From Legionellaceae bacterium (lineage in GTDB: Bacteria; Pseudomonadota; Gammaproteobacteria; Legionellales; Legionellaceae): DNA of 9,678 nt. Under the pieces are notes generated by a model, which was given only the letters and a program-made list of their open reading frames with translations, was not told the DNA's origin and made no database searches. The DNA lies in contig CANISA010000040.1 of assembly GCA_947470005.1 (NCBI GenBank), positions 1 to 9,678 on the forward strand, given 5' to 3'. Positions 6,965 through 9,678 of the stretch are shown here, in pieces. Positions within the stretch are counted from its first letter, which is position 1. The number at the start of each line of letters is the position of its first letter. The translations under genes and the position numbers were made by a program.

Positions 6965-7993
6965 TTAAAACGATAATTTTAACTCCTGCCAATATTGGTT
7001 GTATAAAGCAAGGGCTTCTTCCCCCACATCACGCTGAACATGACCGCGTTTCAGTGTTTCAGTTGAGGGGTAGACCATGGGGTTGTTTCGAATATTTTCA
7101 GGCAATAATTCACGTCCTGCTTGGTTTGTGATGGCATGTCCTTCTTTGAGCGCAACGCTGGCAGCGATTTTGGGCTCGAGCATAAAATTAAGAAAAATGT
7201 ACGCTTCACTTAAGTGGGGCGCATTCAGAGGAATAGCTAAACAATCCACCCAGATCACAAACCCGTCGCTTGGATAGACAAATTGAATGGCTGGATTTTC
7301 CTTATGCGCTTTAAACGCATCACCATTCCAGGTTGTTCCGGCGATGGCGTCCTCGTCAATCATGATGGCTTGGATACTTTCGCTAGCAAACAATTTAATG
7401 TTGGGGGCAAGGGCTAACAAGCTGTGAAAGGCTTCACGTAAGTGTGTAGCATTGGTGTCATTCGTGGAATAATGCAAGCGGGCAAGTGCCATGCTAAAGA
7501 CGTCGCGCGGGTCATCCAGCAACATCAATTGATTATGCCAATGATGCGACCACAAATCGGCCCAGCGGGTAGGGGGTGTTTTAACCCACCGTTGGTTATA
7601 AAAGATGCCTGTGGCACCCCAGATGAAAGGAATGCTGTAATGATTACCCCGATCATACTCATTTTGGGTGAAGTTTTTTGAGATGTATTTAAGATTTGGC
7701 AATTGCGCGTGATCGAGCTCACTCAGCATCCCTTGACGCCGCATGCGCTCCACAAAATAAGCAGAGGGGATGATAATGTCGTAGATGGGTTGCTGACTGG
7801 CACGTAATTTAGCAACCATGGTTTCGTTATTATCATAGGTTGAAAAATTGACTTCAATGCCCGTTTCTCTCTCAAAGGTCTGAATGACATGCTTCGGGAT
7901 TTCGCCTCCCCAGGCATAAACATTCAGTGTCCTGTTGGCCATCAGCACGGCGGAAAATAAGCACATTACAAGGCAGGTTAACAGTCGGATCAT
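6965..7993 (-). CDS. potD: Spermidine/putrescine-binding periplasmic protein PotD
   Basis: A 342-residue solute-binding protein (E. coli PotD 348) that delivers polyamines to the PotABC transporter. Residues 1-19 form a Sec signal peptide (MIRLLTCLVMCLFSAVLMA) without a convincing lipobox. Compared with E. coli PotD from memory, the ligand-pocket positions Trp28, Tyr79, Asp161, Trp222, Trp248, Asp250 and Gln320 are kept. Three differ: Glu31 for Tyr37, Asp164 for Glu171 and His286 for Tyr293. Polyamine binding remains likely, with possibly altered preference. A frame runs upstream to 8062, but the ATG at 7993 overlaps the potC stop as ATGA and starts right at the signal peptide, with a GGA site nearby. 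Last gene of the pot operon. Confidence 0.92.
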   Translation of the reverse strand: MIRLLTCLVMCLFSAVLMANRTLNVYAWGGEIPKHVIQTFERETGIEVNFSTYDNNETMVAKLRASQQPIYDIIIPSAYFVERMRRQGMLSELDHAQLPNLKYISKNFTQNEYDRGNHYSIPFIWGATGIFYNQRWVKTPPTRWADLWSHHWHNQLMLLDDPRDVFSMALARLHYSTNDTNATHLREAFHSLLALAPNIKLFASESIQAIMIDEDAIAGTTWNGDAFKAHKENPAIQFVYPSDGFVIWVDCLAIPLNAPHLSEAYIFLNFMLEPKIAASVALKEGHAITNQAGRELLPENIRNNPMVYPSTETLKRGHVQRDVGEEALALYNQYWQELKLSF

Positions 7994-8757
7994 GCTGTTT
8001 TCCGTGAAAAGCGGTGAGCCACAATAACCAACATCATGGAAAGAAGGAAGGTCATGCTGCACAACGCATTTAACTCAGGCGTTACCCCTGCGCGGACCAA
8101 TGAATAAATGGTGAGGGGCAAGATATTAAAGTCAGGGCCTGAGATAAAATAACTAATAATCACATCATCAAACGATAAAGTGAAACCTAATAAAAATGCA
8201 CTAAACACCGCGGGCCATAAGAGCGGTAATAAAACACGTGTTAACGCCGTTGTTCGGGTGGCGCCCAAGTCCAACGCACTGAAATAAAGGTTGACATCCA
8301 ACGTCTCCATACGACTATTGATGGTAATGATGACAAAAGGAAGGCAAAAGGTCACGTGTGCAATCAGTAAACTAAAAAAGCCCAAGGGAATGGCGGTTAC
8401 GTTAAAAAAGACCAACAAAGCCACGCCCAACACGATATCGGGCAAGATGATGAGCAGCAACAACAAGGTATATAGCGCGCGTTGCTTTTTACGCTGTGCT
8501 AAAAAAAGGTGCACACAAACGAGTAAACCGAAGACGCTCGCGATAAACGAGGCGCTCAAGCCTAAGAAAATGGAGTGAAAAAAAGCAAACCAAAGGTCAC
8601 TGTCTTGAAAAAGCTCATGGTACCATTGCATGGAAAATCCATGCCAACGCAATGAAAAGCGCGCATTATTAAATGAATAAAGCACCAATACCCCAATAGG
8701 GAAGTACAGTAAAATATACACAAAGCTCAAGTAGGATCGTTGTAGCCATTGTTTCAC
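7990..8757 (-). CDS. potC: Spermidine/putrescine ABC transporter permease PotC
   Basis: A 255-residue inner-membrane permease (E. coli PotC 264) with six hydrophobic segments at about 9-30, 56-88, 96-118, 127-146, 174-201 and 230-248. It pairs with PotB to form the channel driven by PotA. The cytoplasmic coupling loop reads FSALDLGATRTTALTRVLLP from residue 159: the DLGA core is kept but the first Glu of the usual EAA box is Phe159. The segment SFDDVIISYFISGPDFNILP (195-214) closely matches the E. coli PotC region SMDDVVVSSFVTGPSYEILP. The start is GTG at 8757, overlapping the potB stop as GTGA and preceded by a GGAGA site. Confidence 0.93.
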   Translation of the reverse strand: MKQWLQRSYLSFVYILLYFPIGVLVLYSFNNARFSLRWHGFSMQWYHELFQDSDLWFAFFHSIFLGLSASFIASVFGLLVCVHLFLAQRKKQRALYTLLLLLIILPDIVLGVALLVFFNVTAIPLGFFSLLIAHVTFCLPFVIITINSRMETLDVNLYFSALDLGATRTTALTRVLLPLLWPAVFSAFLLGFTLSFDDVIISYFISGPDFNILPLTIYSLVRAGVTPELNALCSMTFLLSMMLVIVAHRFSRKTA

Positions 8758-9575
8758 GTGAGCGTTCTCCGATATTTCTTAGCAATAACGAGAACAAACA
8801 CCAGTGCACCGGTGAGAAAGAGGCTTGTTGCGGCGCCTTCAGGCCAATTCTCCATGATGAAAAATTGATTTTGGATGAGGTTACCCAGCAAAATTGACCG
8901 TGCGCCGCCGAGCACATTTGGAATATAAAAAAGCGTCATGGCCGGTAAAAATACCAGAAGCGATCCGGACAAAATACCCAGCGTGGTGTTGGGTAAAAAT
9001 ACGCGAAAAAAGAGTGAGAATTTTCCCGCACCGAGATCTTGAGCCGCTTCCAGCAATCGAAAGTCAAATCGCTCCATTTGGGTAAAGAGGGGCAATACCA
9101 TGAAGGGGAATAACGTATAAATCAAGCCAATGATCACGGCACCGTTTGAATACAACAGGGCCAATGGGTGATCAATAATGTGCATGTGCAAAAGAAGCGA
9201 ATTGAGCACGCCATGGACTTTTAAAATGGCAATCAACGCGTAGGTTCGCACGAGCGAGCTCGTCCAAAACGGGATGATGATGAGCAAGACCAGCAAGGAT
9301 TGATGTTTAGACTTCACCATAAAATAGCTAAACGGGTAGGCTAACAGTAGACAAGCACCCGTTGTAATGGACGCAATCAGCACGGAGCGCAGCATCACGT
9401 GGCCTATGAGTGGGTTAAACAGCGACGTGTAGTTATGAAGCGTGAAGGGGAGTGTGATGAGATGCTCCGGGCTTTTAGATAAAAAACTCGTCACCGCGAT
9501 CAGGCTTAAAGGAAATAAGCCAAACAATAAGAGCCACGCATAAATAAAATAAACCGAACCAGGTTTAGCGTTCAT
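8754..9575 (-). CDS. potB: Spermidine/putrescine ABC transporter permease PotB
   Basis: A 273-residue inner-membrane permease (E. coli PotB 275) with six membrane segments, beginning YFIYAWLLLFGLFPLSLIAV (9-28). The EAA coupling loop that docks onto PotA is intact: EAAQDLGA at 176-183, followed by FFRVFLPNTTLGI. PxMTLFYIPNVLGG (201-214) is the counterpart of the conserved PotB region after the loop. A frame extends upstream to 9674, but those residues overlap the potA coding end and read as non-membrane filler. The ATG at 9575 overlaps the potA stop by 11 bases and fits the family N-terminus. Second gene of potABCD. Confidence 0.93.
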   Translation of the reverse strand: MNAKPGSVYFIYAWLLLFGLFPLSLIAVTSFLSKSPEHLITLPFTLHNYTSLFNPLIGHVMLRSVLIASITTGACLLLAYPFSYFMVKSKHQSLLVLLIIIPFWTSSLVRTYALIAILKVHGVLNSLLLHMHIIDHPLALLYSNGAVIIGLIYTLFPFMVLPLFTQMERFDFRLLEAAQDLGAGKFSLFFRVFLPNTTLGILSGSLLVFLPAMTLFYIPNVLGGARSILLGNLIQNQFFIMENWPEGAATSLFLTGALVFVLVIAKKYRRTLT

Positions 9576-9678
9576 GACGGGACTCGAAAGGCAACAAAAC
9601 TTCCCAACCCGTGAACCATTGAACCCAAATCGCTTCATTGGGTGCGTATTCAAGCTCCTCGTCGTCTTCGTCAAAAAA
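9565..9678 (-). CDS. potA: C-terminal end of the polyamine transporter ATPase PotA (partial)
   Basis: The last 37 codons and TAA (9567-9565) of a minus-strand gene that enters from beyond the right edge. The peptide has an acidic DEDDEELEYAPNE stretch followed by AIWVQWFTGWEVLLPFE. The aromatic strand W-V-x-W-F-x-G-W-E-V fits the end of the TOBE-like regulatory domain of PotA. The ATPase motifs lie outside the window, so the call rests mainly on position directly upstream of potB with an 11-base overlap. Confidence 0.75.
   Translation of the reverse strand, partial: FFDEDDEELEYAPNEAIWVQWFTGWEVLLPFESRHER

Noticed and set aside
7994..8062. Upstream extension of potD
   Set aside because: It would bury the signal peptide; the ATG overlapping the potC stop is the natural start.

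Overview
The window looks like a chromosomal segment of a gammaproteobacterium, most likely a Legionellales-type bacterium. That rests on remembered protein character (the N-terminus of MiaB, the style of PotD and PotABCD) and on an AT-rich, effector-like accessory gene beside a conserved core block; no database search was possible. Every intact gene reads on the minus strand.

Right part (6965-9678): a polyamine ABC transporter operon in the order potA (only its last 37 codons are inside the window), potB, potC, potD. The genes overlap by 11, 4 and 4 bases, so they are translationally coupled. PotA is the ATPase, PotB and PotC the two permeases and PotD the periplasmic binding protein.

Middle part (2460-6860): a second tightly packed unit, miaB - rluD - pgeF - degQ. 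Its probable sigma-70 promoter lies in the 104-base gap after potD. It combines tRNA modification (MiaB), 23S rRNA pseudouridylation (RluD), peptidoglycan precursor editing (PgeF) and periplasmic protein quality control (DegQ-like serine protease). Gene ends overlap by 8 and 26 bases, and degQ starts one base after the pgeF stop.

Left part (1-2459): the accessory side. Directly downstream of degQ is a frameshifted remnant of the 3' end of a probable beta-carbonic anhydrase (minus strand). Tail to tail with it lies a fragment resembling the C-terminus of an outer-membrane porin (plus strand). Beyond this scar, a long AT-rich minus-strand gene (1875 to beyond base 1, at least 625 codons) has its own promoter and ribosome binding site. 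It encodes a hydrophilic protein of unknown family with a His/Asp-rich motif and is the main unknown of the window; a type IV secretion effector is a plausible but unproven reading. Its coding sequence contains a perfect 15-bp inverted repeat with a single central base.

No tRNA, rRNA, CRISPR array, insertion sequence or clear intrinsic terminator was recognised.
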